Below, piece by piece: positions 36,275-45,414 of a stretch of 64,000 nucleotides of DNA; the stretch's first letter is position 1, and each line of letters begins with the position of its first letter. The DNA comes from Ketobacter sp. (GTDB lineage Bacteria > Pseudomonadota > Gammaproteobacteria > Pseudomonadales > Ketobacteraceae), in the NCBI RefSeq assembly GCF_003671495.1, contig NZ_RCHN01000015.1, positions 310,001 to 374,000 on the forward strand, written 5' to 3'. The translations under genes and the position numbers were made by a program. The notes beneath the pieces are model-generated. The model was not told the origin of the DNA. It saw nothing but the letters and a program-made list of their open reading frames with translations, and searched no databases.

Positions 36275-36378
36275 GAGCCCTGTGCGCTTTTGTGGGCTCA
36301 TTGCCGGGGATGCCCCTTAAGTGGGGTTGCCGGCTATGATTTCAAGGGTTGATTGCAGGTTTTTTTCAGCGGGGGCGG

Positions 36379-36924
36379 CTAGCGCTGGGGGCTGTCGTCT
36401 TTTTTCTCCACTTCGCCCTCGATTATGAAATGGCCTTGACGATCTTCGCGAACCGTGGGGCCTGATCCCGGGGGCTCGGCATCATAGGTCTGCCCGGGGC
36501 TGCGAGATTGCCAGGTACGCTGGTAGACCCAGACATTGCCCTGCCCCGGCCCCCGGTTGAAAGCCTGCATCACCCCCTTCTTCACAATGTAAGACGCCAT
36601 CCAGCGGCGGCTCTGGGGCAGCAACAGCAGGAACCCGATTGCGTCAGTGATAAAGCCAGGGGTAATCAGCAGGGCGCCGCCCAACAGCAGCATGACGCCC
36701 TCCACCATCTCCTCACCGGGCATTTCCCCCTGCTGCATGCGGCTGTTGAGCCGAATCCAGGTCTCAACCCCCTGCCAGCGGAACAGCAAAGACCCCATCA
36801 TGGCGGTGAGCACCGTCAACAGGATGGTCACTGGCCAGCCGATGGTCTGGGCCACCTGTCCCAGTACGATGGCTTCCAGCAGTGCAAAGATGAAGATGAA
36901 AAGAAAAATGCGCCCGAATCCCAT
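36379..36924 (-). CDS. fxsA: FxsA family membrane protein
   Basis: A 181-residue inner-membrane protein with four hydrophobic helices in the first 110 residues (FLFIFIFALLEAIVLG; TILLTVLTAMMGSLLF; GVMLLLGGALLITPGFITD). It matches FxsA, whose E. coli copy eases phage T7 exclusion by the F plasmid when overproduced. The tail is polar. It is upstream of groES in the same direction, a frequent neighbour. Confidence 0.9.
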   Translation of the reverse strand: MGFGRIFLFIFIFALLEAIVLGQVAQTIGWPVTILLTVLTAMMGSLLFRWQGVETWIRLNSRMQQGEMPGEEMVEGVMLLLGGALLITPGFITDAIGFLLLLPQSRRWMASYIVKKGVMQAFNRGPGQGNVWVYQRTWQSRSPGQTYDAEPPGSGPTVREDRQGHFIIEGEVEKKDDSPQR

Positions 36925-36973
36925 GCTTGTCCTACCTGATGTTGTGCTTTCTTGAAGTGCTTTCCTGGCGGGT

Positions 36974-37699
36974 TTACGCGTTCAGCGGCGTTCGGGCCAT
37001 TTCCACCAAAATCGCCCTGGCTTCTTCTGAAGTGGTGACGATTCGATCAAAATCAACCCGACGCAGACGATTATTCACCAACAGGGTCATCCCCTCCCCA
37101 TCGATACCCGCCATGATGGCATCGTTTCCGGGGTTGGGTATCTGCCGCAACGCGCAATAGTGCTGAATGGCATCGCCGTGGTCCTCATTCATATGATCCA
37201 CAATACGCAGCCATTGTTCCGCAGAAAACGGGCTGGGCTGCACCACATCCCCCGGCGACAGCCAACGGGCCTGGCCAAAGCCCTCGATAAAGCGTAACTG
37301 CACCGGGTTCAGGCGATAGAAGTCAAAGTCCAGCTCGTCATGGTAGCCCCGGGCCTGGGGGAAGCAGCGATAGTAACGCTGGGCCGCCGCGGCCACGTCG
37401 TCCACCCGCTTGGCGTCTGCGATGAGGGTCAGCCGCTCCACCTGCTGCACGTCTCCCTGCTGGCTGTCTCCCTGGGTAGCCTCGGTATCCAGCAGCGTGA
37501 GAGACACCTTGGGGTTGTCGGCAATGTTCTGGGTATGTTGCGCCAGGCGGCTGATGAGGATCAGGGGCTGGCCACTCTGATCCAGGCAGAATGGCACCAC
37601 CGAACCAAACGGATACCCTGCGTATTTTTTCGAGTGGGTACTGAGCACCCCGCTGAACAGGCTCTGCAAAACACTCCGCGCGCGCTTGCCGGCTTCCAT
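36974..37699 (-). CDS. HugZ family heme utilization / pyridoxamine oxidase-like protein
   Basis: A 241-residue protein with an FMN-binding split barrel (GYPFGSVVPFCLDQSGQPLILIS) and a C-terminal DUF2470 domain (HMNEDHGDAIQHYC). HugZ proteins bind or degrade heme in iron uptake. The start at 37699 opens MEAGKRARSVLQ; the reading frame stays open for 190 further codons, but these overlap a divergent gene in antisense. No heme uptake genes adjoin. Confidence 0.85.
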   Translation of the reverse strand: MEAGKRARSVLQSLFSGVLSTHSKKYAGYPFGSVVPFCLDQSGQPLILISRLAQHTQNIADNPKVSLTLLDTEATQGDSQQGDVQQVERLTLIADAKRVDDVAAAAQRYYRCFPQARGYHDELDFDFYRLNPVQLRFIEGFGQARWLSPGDVVQPSPFSAEQWLRIVDHMNEDHGDAIQHYCALRQIPNPGNDAIMAGIDGEGMTLLVNNRLRRVDFDRIVTTSEEARAILVEMARTPLNA

Positions 37700-37804
37700 G
37701 GTATTCCCCTTTTTTTTAAGCTGATCCCGGTGGTCAATGAACTTTAAGGCGACCATTCCGAATGGTACCATGCCGGCAGATTTTTGCGGGGGCATGAGTA
37801 GGAA

Positions 37805-38626
37805 ATGGCAGTCAGCAAGTGGGGCGTCATCGCGCTGGTATTGGGATGCATCGGAGGCACGGCGGTGCGGGCAGAAGAATCCGCCCCGAAGGAACCCGCC
37901 AACTACGCCTTTGCCGCCTACATGGGCAGCGGTTTGTATGGCGCCACCGACGCCTCGCTGTTCGTGCTCAACCTGCCCATGACGTTCCAGTGGCGGGAAC
38001 GAAAAGACATTCGCATTCGATTCTCCACCTCCGCCGGTTTTTTTGATTACGGGCGCGAGAACATTGAAGAGTTGGAAATTCCAGACTCCATCGGCACCCT
38101 CACCCTGATTCCAGGCGTGGAAAAAGTCTACGCGGCCAGCGATCGGTGGGAGCTGATTCCCCACATCGATTATGGCTATGCGAAAAACTTCTCCACCAAG
38201 GAGGAAGCCCAGGTCTATTCTGTGGGCCTGCACTCCCGCTACTACACTAAAGGGGAAATTGACCGGCATGTGTGGGTGAACAAAATCATCCTGGCAGGTT
38301 ATCGCACCTTTTCCAGCGATCTGCAGGATAATTATGTAAAGCTGTTGTCCGGTTTTGATTACAAATCCAATCTGTACATCACTCTCAATGCTGGCATTGC
38401 CATACCCACCCTCTACGGCTCCGTTTCCTGGAGTTACAACGGCATTGACTACGTGGAAAAATGGAAGGACCGCACCGCCCGGGACCTGAACTACGAAATG
38501 GGGATTTCATTGTACGCCCCCAAGCCCATCGACCTATGGGTGACTGAGGTGAACCGGGTTGGGTTAGGTTATCAATACAACCAGTTTGGGAATGTGATAC
38601 GCCTGTTTGCCGGAACCCCGTTCTGA
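37805..38626 (+). CDS. Outer-membrane beta-barrel protein
   Basis: A 273-residue precursor with an N-terminal signal peptide (cleaved near AVRA-EE, residue 23) and alternating aromatic/polar strands ending in VIRLFAGTPF, with a C-terminal Phe as required for outer-membrane insertion. About ten to twelve strands can be drawn. I do not recognise a close family; a solitary autotransporter-like barrel is possible. It is convergent with the next gene (22 bases between stops). Confidence 0.72.
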   Translation: MAVSKWGVIALVLGCIGGTAVRAEESAPKEPANYAFAAYMGSGLYGATDASLFVLNLPMTFQWRERKDIRIRFSTSAGFFDYGRENIEELEIPDSIGTLTLIPGVEKVYAASDRWELIPHIDYGYAKNFSTKEEAQVYSVGLHSRYYTKGEIDRHVWVNKIILAGYRTFSSDLQDNYVKLLSGFDYKSNLYITLNAGIAIPTLYGSVSWSYNGIDYVEKWKDRTARDLNYEMGISLYAPKPIDLWVTEVNRVGLGYQYNQFGNVIRLFAGTPF

Positions 38627-38648
38627 GATTCCGGCCACGCTGCGCTGA

Positions 38649-39257
38649 CTACAGTGGTTGGGAAACGGACTCCACTGCAGGTTTGGACGGGGGTTTGACC
38701 AGCGATACCGCATAAGCTTCGGTGTGTGTGACCACCACCGTCTGGCCGATTCGGAGCTTGGTGATGTTCTCAGGATTCTTGATCACCACCACCCGGTACT
38801 TGCCGTTGGCGTCCTTCAGGGTTCCGGTCATATTGACGGCATTCAGGTCCACAATGCTGCAGACAGAACGGTACTGTTTGAGCATGGCCCCCGCCGGTAA
38901 TTCCTCCGCTTGAGCCTTCACGGTATGGTTCAGTTCCACATAGGGTTGTTTCAACTCTTCCTGGGTGGGCTCACGCACCTCATAAACGGCGGACACGAAG
39001 AAATCCACGGTGACCTGGTCACCCACTGCCACCTCATGCAGGCGCTTGACGTGATCCCCCACCACCAGGTGTTTAAGATGTCCGTCAGGATCGCGCAACA
39101 CCACTTCCCGGGTTTCCAGGTTGATGGCTTCCACCGTCTCGGTCACGCTGATGCGCTCGATATCCTCCCGCCCCGGGGCCTGTGCCAGCAGGGGCTGTGC
39201 ACACAACATACCGACAACGCCCAACACCCCCATCCAACTGCTCAGTACCTGTTTCAT
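38649..39257 (-). CDS. Periplasmic protein with two repeated beta domains
   Basis: A 202-residue precursor with a signal peptide (MKQVLSSWMGVLGVVGML, cleaved near LLAQ). Two related segments follow: about 35-92 (TVEAINLETREVVLRD... VAVGDQVTVDFFVSAVYEV) and about 130-190 (SIVDLNAVNMTGTLKD... LRIGQTVVVTHTEAYAV). Each ends with a G-Q-x-V strand and an acidic turn, as in OB-like beta domains. Function unknown. AGGGA lies 8 bases before the chosen start. Confidence 0.7.
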   Translation of the reverse strand: MKQVLSSWMGVLGVVGMLCAQPLLAQAPGREDIERISVTETVEAINLETREVVLRDPDGHLKHLVVGDHVKRLHEVAVGDQVTVDFFVSAVYEVREPTQEELKQPYVELNHTVKAQAEELPAGAMLKQYRSVCSIVDLNAVNMTGTLKDANGKYRVVVIKNPENITKLRIGQTVVVTHTEAYAVSLVKPPSKPAVESVSQPL

Positions 39258-39537
39258 ATGTGTCCCTGCCATCCTGTGTGACTCATTATAATAGGTTGAA
39301 AAATCGGCACATTTTGCGCTGCACGCCCAACCAACCCGTGCCTTTTCGGCGCAAACATTACTCCACTTGCGCAAGTATTCCAAGCCGGAAACGACAGCGT
39401 GACGGCCGGACCACAGCCGTCTGCTGGCCACTCTCCCTCTGGAAATCCGGTGCCAAAACAGGAATAATCGCGACTCGCAAGTCAAGCCGACTATTACAGC
39501 GTATTAAAAGCGGACCAAATATAGAGGGTTAGTAGTT

Positions 39538-40296
39538 ATGGATTTAAAAGATAAAGTCGTGGTCATCACCGGTGCCGGACGGGGTTTGGGACGGGGCATG
39601 GCTCTGGCATTCGCCCAGAAAGGGGCCAATGTGGCGGTTGTGGACTTGAATGCCGATGATATCGCTCAGACCGTAACCCTGTGCGAAGAACAAGGGGTGA
39701 AAGCCAAGGGATACACCGTCAACGTAGCCAAAGACACCGAAGTTGAAAAGCTGTTTGACGATGTGGTGGCGGATTTCGGCACCCTGAGCGGCGTGGTCAA
39801 CAACGCCGGCATCACCCGCGACGGTCTGCTGGTGAAAGCCAAAGACGGCGAGATCACCAAGATGTCCACCCAACAGTGGCAGATGGTCATTGACGTTAAC
39901 CTGACCGGCGTATTCCTGTGCGCCCGTGAAGCCGCCGCCAAGATGATCCAGCTGGGTGTGGAAGAAGGCGTGATCGTCAGCATCTCCAGCCTGGCCCGTC
40001 AGGGCAGCTTCGGCCAGACCAACTACTCTGCAGCCAAAGCCGGCGTGGTGGCCATGACCGAATCCTGGGCCAAGGAACTGTCCCGTTACAACATTCGGAC
40101 CGGCGCCATTGCCCCCGGCACCATCAACACCGACATGATCGCGGCCATGAAACCGGAAGCCCGTGATCGCCTGATCGGTGCAGTGCCCCTGAAGCGCCTG
40201 GGTGAGCCCAGCAACATTGCCAAGGCAGCCACCTTCATTTTCGAAAACGATTACTTCACCGGTCGGGTGATTGATGTGGACGGTGGTCTGCGCTAA
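39538..40296 (+). CDS. SDR oxidoreductase, FabG-like
   Basis: A 252-residue classical SDR with TGAGRGLG (11-18), NNAG near 92 and YSAAK near 162. It is close in length and motifs to 3-oxoacyl-ACP/acyl-CoA reductases, but it sits apart from a fab or pha cluster. NADP(H) use is likely from the residues after the second strand. A strong terminator follows, and its 280-base upstream region is AT-richer than the gene. Confidence 0.85.
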   Translation: MDLKDKVVVITGAGRGLGRGMALAFAQKGANVAVVDLNADDIAQTVTLCEEQGVKAKGYTVNVAKDTEVEKLFDDVVADFGTLSGVVNNAGITRDGLLVKAKDGEITKMSTQQWQMVIDVNLTGVFLCAREAAAKMIQLGVEEGVIVSISSLARQGSFGQTNYSAAKAGVVAMTESWAKELSRYNIRTGAIAPGTINTDMIAAMKPEARDRLIGAVPLKRLGEPSNIAKAATFIFENDYFTGRVIDVDGGLR

Positions 40297-40320
40297 ACGC
40301 AGATTTCAACATCCCCATTG

Positions 40321-40364
40321 AAAAGAGTGGCAATTCCGCCGTAAGGTGGAGCCACTCTTTTTTT
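40321..40364 (+). terminator. Rho-independent terminator after the FabG-like SDR
   Basis: Arms AAAAGAGTGGC (40321-40331) and GCCACTCTTTTTTT (40351-40364) with a 19-base loop that can form a small inner hairpin. Confidence 0.88.
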
Positions 40365-40377
40365 ATGGTTGTTCTTG

Positions 40378-40713
40378 ATGAGCAAACCCACCCCCACCGA
40401 TACAGCCACCTCCCGCCAGGACGCCAGACACAGCATCATTCAAGTTGTGGGGGCGATTCCCAAAGGCCGGGTCTGCACCTACGGGCGTGTGGCGGAACGG
40501 GCCGGACTGCCTGGCTACGCCCGCTATGTGGGCACGGTACTGAAGCAGCTTCCCGCCAACAGCAGCCTGCCCTGGCATCGGGTGATCAACGGCCAGGGTA
40601 AAATCGCCTTCCCCGTGGGCAGCGATCAATGGCAATTGCAGAAGCAGAAACTGGAACAGGAAGGCGTTGGCTTTTGTGGCGAACGGGTATCCCTGCGCCA
40701 GTATCTATGGTGA
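40378..40713 (+). CDS. Alkyltransferase-like DNA base-flipping protein (ATL)
   Basis: A 111-residue protein of the O6-methylguanine methyltransferase C-terminal fold. The catalytic motif PCHRVI is PWHRVI here, so the acceptor cysteine is Trp and the protein cannot take a methyl group. Such ATL proteins bind O6-alkylguanine, flip it out and hand it to nucleotide excision repair. The DNA-binding loop includes RVCTYGRVAERAGLPGYARYVG. The ATG at 40378 is preceded only by a weak ribosome site. Confidence 0.85.
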   Translation: MSKPTPTDTATSRQDARHSIIQVVGAIPKGRVCTYGRVAERAGLPGYARYVGTVLKQLPANSSLPWHRVINGQGKIAFPVGSDQWQLQKQKLEQEGVGFCGERVSLRQYLW

Positions 40714-40728
40714 TCCGGCGTTATTGGA

Positions 40729-42300
40729 TCAATCCGGAGTTTCAGTGCCAGCCTGAGCCAGCTCCAGGTGTTTCGCCGCCAGATAGATGAAGAACAACAC
40801 CGGCAGCCCCAGCAAGCCGGTAATAGTGAAAAACGGCACGTAACCCAGGGCCTCCACAATGGAACCGGAATAGCCTGCGGTGAGCTTGGGAATCAGCGTC
40901 ATCAGAGAACTGAAAATGGCGTATTGCATGGCGGTAAAACGCACATTCACCAACGCCGACAGGAACGCGATGAACGAGGCACTGGCAATCCCGGCCGCCA
41001 GGTTGTCCGCCGACACCACCCCATAAAGGACATAAACGTCGTGGCCGGTTTGGGCCAGCAGAATGAAGCACAGGTTGGTGGCCACCACCAGAATGGCACT
41101 CACCGCCAGCATCAGCATCACCCCAAAGCGCATGGTGAGCACACCCCCGAGAAATCCCCCCAGAATGGTCATCCAAACGCCGAACAGTTTCACCGCCGTA
41201 GCGATCTCTTCTTTGGAAAATCCCATTTCCGTGTAGAAGATATTGGAGATCACCCCCAGCACCACATCCGAGATGCGGAACAGGCTCACCAGGCACAACA
41301 AAATGACGGTGGTCCGAGTCCCATAGGTATAGAGGAAGTTACGGATGGGCTCCAGGTAGCTGACCACCACCAGCTCCCGGCTGGCCACCCCCATTGCCAC
41401 CAGTCCCCAGGCGAGCCCGAAGGCAATGGTGACCGCCGCACTGAAGCGAAGCACTTCCAGCAAAAAAGCACTGAGGTGCCCGCCCATCCCGGGTACAGAG
41501 GCTTTGAGCTGGGCAATGCCCTGCCCGCCCCAGAAAAAGGTGGCCACAAAACCGGTGGCCGCCAGCACAAACAACGCACAGAGCCTGACGTAGTCGGTAT
41601 TGGCGAAGCGGTCGTAATCCCGCTTGATCACCGCCGGCTCCTTGATCCAGAACGCGGTCGCCACCCCCACCAGCATGAACAGGGGGATGATCAGGTGGGT
41701 CATGCGCCAGGCTTCATACAGATAGTGTTCCCGGGTGGTACCAAAGTAGGCTGCCAGGTACAGCGCGCCGGCGCCGGTGACGATCATGCCCAGCCGATAG
41801 CCGGCGATGTAGGTGGCGGACATCATGGCCTGCATGTCGGCATCCGCCGCCTCAATCCGATAGGCGTCGATTACAATGTCCTGGGTGGCGGAACTGAACC
41901 CCAACAGCACTGCCGCCATGGCCATCACCAGGACCGCACTCTGCCCTTGTGCCGGATCGGTCACCGCCATCAACAGAATCGCGCTGATGATGCCGAACTG
42001 GGCCAGCAGCATCCAGGAACGACGGGCACCAAACGCCCGGGTCAGCCAGGGTATCGGCACCCGATCCACCAAGGGCGCCCACACAAACTTGAACGAGTAT
42101 CCCAGGGCCGCCCAACTGAAATAGGTGACCTCGGACTTCTGAATGCCCGCCTCCAGTAGCCAGATGGAGAGTGAGGAAAAAATCAACATGATCGGCAGGC
42201 CGGCGGAGAATCCCAGCAGCAGCATCACCCAAACCTGGGGCTGCAACACAACAGAGAGGCTCTCGCGCCAGGAGTGATGAAATTTCAGGTGGTTGCTCAT
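40729..42300 (-). CDS. ampG: AmpG-like muropeptide permease (MFS)
   Basis: A 523-residue inner-membrane transporter with about 14 helices. The opening MLLLGFSAGLPIMLIFSSLSIWLLEAGI and the loop LGYSFKFVWAPLVDR match AmpG, which imports anhydro-muropeptides for cell-wall recycling. The substrates feed AmpD, encoded 16 kb away in this window. The start at 42300 is chosen as the first Met close to the family start; an ATG at 42345 is also possible and neither has a strong ribosome site. Confidence 0.85.
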   Translation of the reverse strand: MSNHLKFHHSWRESLSVVLQPQVWVMLLLGFSAGLPIMLIFSSLSIWLLEAGIQKSEVTYFSWAALGYSFKFVWAPLVDRVPIPWLTRAFGARRSWMLLAQFGIISAILLMAVTDPAQGQSAVLVMAMAAVLLGFSSATQDIVIDAYRIEAADADMQAMMSATYIAGYRLGMIVTGAGALYLAAYFGTTREHYLYEAWRMTHLIIPLFMLVGVATAFWIKEPAVIKRDYDRFANTDYVRLCALFVLAATGFVATFFWGGQGIAQLKASVPGMGGHLSAFLLEVLRFSAAVTIAFGLAWGLVAMGVASRELVVVSYLEPIRNFLYTYGTRTTVILLCLVSLFRISDVVLGVISNIFYTEMGFSKEEIATAVKLFGVWMTILGGFLGGVLTMRFGVMLMLAVSAILVVATNLCFILLAQTGHDVYVLYGVVSADNLAAGIASASFIAFLSALVNVRFTAMQYAIFSSLMTLIPKLTAGYSGSIVEALGYVPFFTITGLLGLPVLFFIYLAAKHLELAQAGTETPD

Positions 42301-42506
42301 AAACGCTGGGTCTACCGACGGCTGCAAGGGAAACTGCACCCGCATGCTAACCAAAAAAAACCGGGCAGGCCAAAAAAATCCGATAAATCAGTGGGCTATT
42401 TCACTGAACGGCATCGCGGAATTAGACATATCTCAGACTCTCGGCCACACTTATTCTTCAGAAGCCCGACCACGAATAATAACAAGCCGGAATGAAATAG
42501 GTTCCT

Positions 42507-43478
42507 ATGCCGAATGCCGATCTGCCCATCATGATTGTGGACGATGCCAAGTTTTCCGGTGCCGTCATTGGTCGCACACTGAAAGCCGCCGGTTTTAGGG
42601 ACATACGCACGGCCAGCAGCGCCCAACAGGGCCTGGCCATGCTGGAATCCCGCCCGGTCAACGTCTTGATTGCTGACTGGCTGATGCCGGAAATGGACGG
42701 TCTGGAGCTGGCCGGGCGGGTCCGCCAACTGGACGAAGCCACCAATCATTTCACCTACATCATGCTGCTCACTGCCAAGGAAGGGGATCAGGCCCTGCGC
42801 CAGGCCTTCGACCAGGGGGTGGACGACTTCATCAACAAGTCCGTCATGAACCAGCAATTGCTGCCCAGAATCTATGCGGCCGACCGCCTGTCCTGTCTGC
42901 AGAACCGGCTGCTGCAGGAGAATCAGTTACTGGTGGAATCCAACCAGCGCTTCAAGAAGCACTCCCTGGTGGACCCACTCACCGGGCTGGGGAACGGACA
43001 CTTCGCCATCGAGCGTCTCACCGCCACCATCAAACACGCCGAATCCCGCCAGGGCGCTGCCTGTGTCATGGTGATCAACCTGGATAACTATAAAGAGTTG
43101 ATGGTCACCCACGGCAAAAAGATTATGCGGGAGATCGTGGTCAGCACGGCCCGGCGACTGCGGCAGCTGGTGCGCCCCCTGGACGTGGTGTCCCGCCTTT
43201 CCAACGAACAATTTGTCGTCGTCACCCACCAACCTGATATCATGCAGGCTAACGCCGTCACCTATCGCCGGATATACGACGCGTTGAACGTAAAGGCCGT
43301 GAAGACCTCCAAGGGCTTTGTCAACATTCGGGCCGCCATGTGCATGTCTGCCGCAGATGAGGAAACGGGGTTTCCTTCCGCCGACAAAATGCTGGCGATC
43401 ACCCAACAGCAAATCCCCAATGCCCGGGACACCGGGCGCCTGATGGTCATTCGCTGGCGCACCGCCAAATCCAACTGA
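42507..43478 (+). CDS. Response regulator with degenerate GGDEF domain
   Basis: A 323-residue protein. The receiver domain has the acidic pocket D12/D13, the phospho-acceptor D57 (VLIADWLMPEMDG) and K near 95. A coiled linker precedes a GGDEF-fold domain (DPLTGLGNGHFAIERL near 155) where the active-site GGDEF loop reads RLSNEQF. It has lost the key glycines and acid, so it should not make c-di-GMP. The next gene starts 10 bases after its stop. The input kinase is unknown. Confidence 0.88.
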   Translation: MPNADLPIMIVDDAKFSGAVIGRTLKAAGFRDIRTASSAQQGLAMLESRPVNVLIADWLMPEMDGLELAGRVRQLDEATNHFTYIMLLTAKEGDQALRQAFDQGVDDFINKSVMNQQLLPRIYAADRLSCLQNRLLQENQLLVESNQRFKKHSLVDPLTGLGNGHFAIERLTATIKHAESRQGAACVMVINLDNYKELMVTHGKKIMREIVVSTARRLRQLVRPLDVVSRLSNEQFVVVTHQPDIMQANAVTYRRIYDALNVKAVKTSKGFVNIRAAMCMSAADEETGFPSADKMLAITQQQIPNARDTGRLMVIRWRTAKSN

Positions 43479-43488
43479 CCACACGCGT

Positions 43489-44391
43489 ATGACTGAACCC
43501 TGGTATGTCCTGGGGCCCGGTGCCATGGGCTCACTGTTTGCCTGCTATCTGCAACAGGCGGGTTTCCCGGTGCACCTGATGGGGCGCGGGGGGCAGGCCG
43601 TCACCTGCACCATTGAACGGATTGAGACAGACGCCCGTTTCCTGCACGCATTTACCAGCGCGCCGACACAAGCCCTCATTCGGCAGCTGCTGGTCACGGT
43701 CAAGGCCCACCAGACCCAGGCGGCCCTGCAGTCTGTTCAAGCGCGACTGGCCCCGGATGCGACCATCGTCTTCCTGCAGAATGGTATGGGCGCCTGGGGG
43801 GCAGCCGAGCAGGCGTTTCCCCACAGTACCCTGCTGCTGGGCACCACCACCGAAGGCGCCAACCGCCCCACACCCCGCCAGGTCAGGCACGCCGGTGCCG
43901 GAGCCACTTACGTCGGCGCCCTCCACCCGGCACAACACCCTGCGGCATTGGCGCTCAGCCGGCAATGGTCGGGGCTGCCATTGACCCTCGGGGCAGACTC
44001 GAACATTCAAGTCCGACTTTGGCAAAAACTCGCCATCAATTGCGCCATCAACCCGCTGACGGCGCTCTACGATTGCCCTAATGGGGCCTTGCTGGCGAAC
44101 CCCGAGGCACTGGCGCAAATGGAGGCGATCTGTGAAGAGGTGGAGGCAGTCATAGCGCGGGTGTTCGAGCTGAACGGGGTTGCGGAACCGGTGCAGGGCC
44201 TGTTTCTGCTGGCCAAAACCGTGGCCACCAAAACCGGTGATAATATTTCCTCCATGCTGCAGGATGTGCGCAAACGTCAGGCGACGGAAATCGACTACAT
44301 AACCGGATTCCTGTTGCAGGAAGCGCGGCGACAGGGCATTCGCTGCCCGCTCAACGAGCGAATCTATGACCAGGTCAGGCAGTTGTGCTGA
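43489..44391 (+). CDS. panE: 2-dehydropantoate 2-reductase
   Basis: Ketopantoate reductase of 300 residues, making pantoate for pantothenate and CoA with NADPH. The Rossmann motif LGPGAMGSLFACYL is at the start, and the catalytic Lys/Asn lie in LWQKLAINCAINPLTAL. The C-terminal DNISSMLQDVRKRQATEIDYITG signature is intact. It is probably cotranscribed with the response regulator upstream. Its last 17 bases overlap the convergent hypothetical gene. Confidence 0.93.
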   Translation: MTEPWYVLGPGAMGSLFACYLQQAGFPVHLMGRGGQAVTCTIERIETDARFLHAFTSAPTQALIRQLLVTVKAHQTQAALQSVQARLAPDATIVFLQNGMGAWGAAEQAFPHSTLLLGTTTEGANRPTPRQVRHAGAGATYVGALHPAQHPAALALSRQWSGLPLTLGADSNIQVRLWQKLAINCAINPLTALYDCPNGALLANPEALAQMEAICEEVEAVIARVFELNGVAEPVQGLFLLAKTVATKTGDNISSMLQDVRKRQATEIDYITGFLLQEARRQGIRCPLNERIYDQVRQLC

Positions 44392-44659
44392 GGCTTTTAT
44401 CCACTTTGCGGATCAGGGTACCGCTGGTGGATCTGAGCTCAGAATGGCGGTTCAAGGCGTCCAGAGCCAGCTGCTGGCACAACAGCTCCAGCTCTTCGTT
44501 ATCGGAACCGGCGCAGAGCACATACGCCATGTTGGCGGTGGCCTCAAGCTGCCCCAGCACATAACATTCATGCTCACTGCCGCGGTGGGTCAATGCGGTA
44601 CGGGAGGCTGCGTTCAGCAGCTCTCGAAGCAATTCAACGTCTACACTCACTCTGCTCAT
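44375..44659 (-). CDS. Hypothetical protein, helical
   Basis: A 94-residue protein preceded by GGAGGG at a good distance (44663-44668), which supports it as real. It is mainly predicted helix with leucine-rich heptads (VELLRELLNAA; LELLCQQLALDAL). The 3' end overlaps panE by 17 bases in the opposite direction. I do not recognise the family. Confidence 0.65.
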   Translation of the reverse strand: MSRVSVDVELLRELLNAASRTALTHRGSEHECYVLGQLEATANMAYVLCAGSDNEELELLCQQLALDALNRHSELRSTSGTLIRKVDKSLSTTA

Positions 44660-44856
44660 GCTGCCCTCCGTCTAATACTGCTGCGTGGCAATTTCAGGCC
44701 AAATCGCGTCTCCGTCGACTTGACCCATGTAAAGCTTAGTCGTAAATTGCAGCCCGATTCTGTGACTTTTGATACAAAAGAAGCCCGCAATTCCACATAA
44801 ATTGCTCACCCAGTAGCCGAATAATCCATATTCTATAGCCAAAAGGAGTAAACCCT

Positions 44857-45414
44857 ATGGGCAACCGCCTTTCCAAGATATATACCCGCACCGGAGACCA
44901 GGGCAGTACCGGGCTGGGAGACGGTAGCCGTGTGGACAAGGACAGCCTGCGGGTGGAGGCCTACGGCACCACAGACGAACTGAATTCGGTTCTCGGCATG
45001 GTGTTGTCTGAAACCGAAGTCAGCGCGCCACTGCGGGACTGGTTATTCGAAATCCAGCACGACCTGTTTGATCTGGGTGCCGAGCTGTGTGTACCCGGAC
45101 ATACCGTATTGACGGAAGCCTTTGTGCAGCGACTGGAACAACACATCGACGCCATGAACGCGGACCTGCCCTACCTGAAGGAATTCATTTTGCCCGGCGG
45201 CAACCGGGCCGCCACCACCTGCCATCTGGCCAGAACCGTGTGCCGCCGCGCCGAGCGCCGGGTGCTGACTTTGTCCAAACAGGAAAGCATCAATGACTGG
45301 GGCTTGAAATACCTGAACCGGCTCTCCGACTTTCTGTTCGTGGCGGCGCGGGTTCTGGCCCGGGCCAATGGGGGCGAAGAGATCATGTGGAACCGCAAAC
45401 GCTTTGAATCATGA
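44857..45414 (+). CDS. Cob(I)yrinic acid a,c-diamide adenosyltransferase, PduO type
   Basis: A 185-residue corrinoid adenosyltransferase of the PduO/MMAB family: IYTRTGDQGSTGLGDGSRV at the start binds ATP, and LPGGNRAATTCHLARTVCRRAER carries the subunit-interface Arg residues. It adds the 5'-deoxyadenosyl group to cobalt. It heads a tight gene cluster and is preceded by AAGGAG. The 197-base leader shows no cobalamin riboswitch box that I can recognise. Confidence 0.94.
   Translation: MGNRLSKIYTRTGDQGSTGLGDGSRVDKDSLRVEAYGTTDELNSVLGMVLSETEVSAPLRDWLFEIQHDLFDLGAELCVPGHTVLTEAFVQRLEQHIDAMNADLPYLKEFILPGGNRAATTCHLARTVCRRAERRVLTLSKQESINDWGLKYLNRLSDFLFVAARVLARANGGEEIMWNRKRFES

Noticed and set aside
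37700-38269. Upstream extension of hugZ through the antisense of the outer-membrane barrel gene
   Set aside because: The family start is at 37699, and the extension overlaps a gene with a signal peptide and barrel pattern on the plus strand.
39320-39336. A second sigma-54 promoter before the FabG-like gene (CGGCACATTTTGC)
   Set aside because: GG and GC are only 10 bases apart, not 12, and the element lies over 200 bases from the start codon.
44660-44856. Cobalamin riboswitch before the cob cluster
   Set aside because: I looked for a B12 box and a conserved pairing scheme and found none. A covariance search (Cobalamin family) would settle it.
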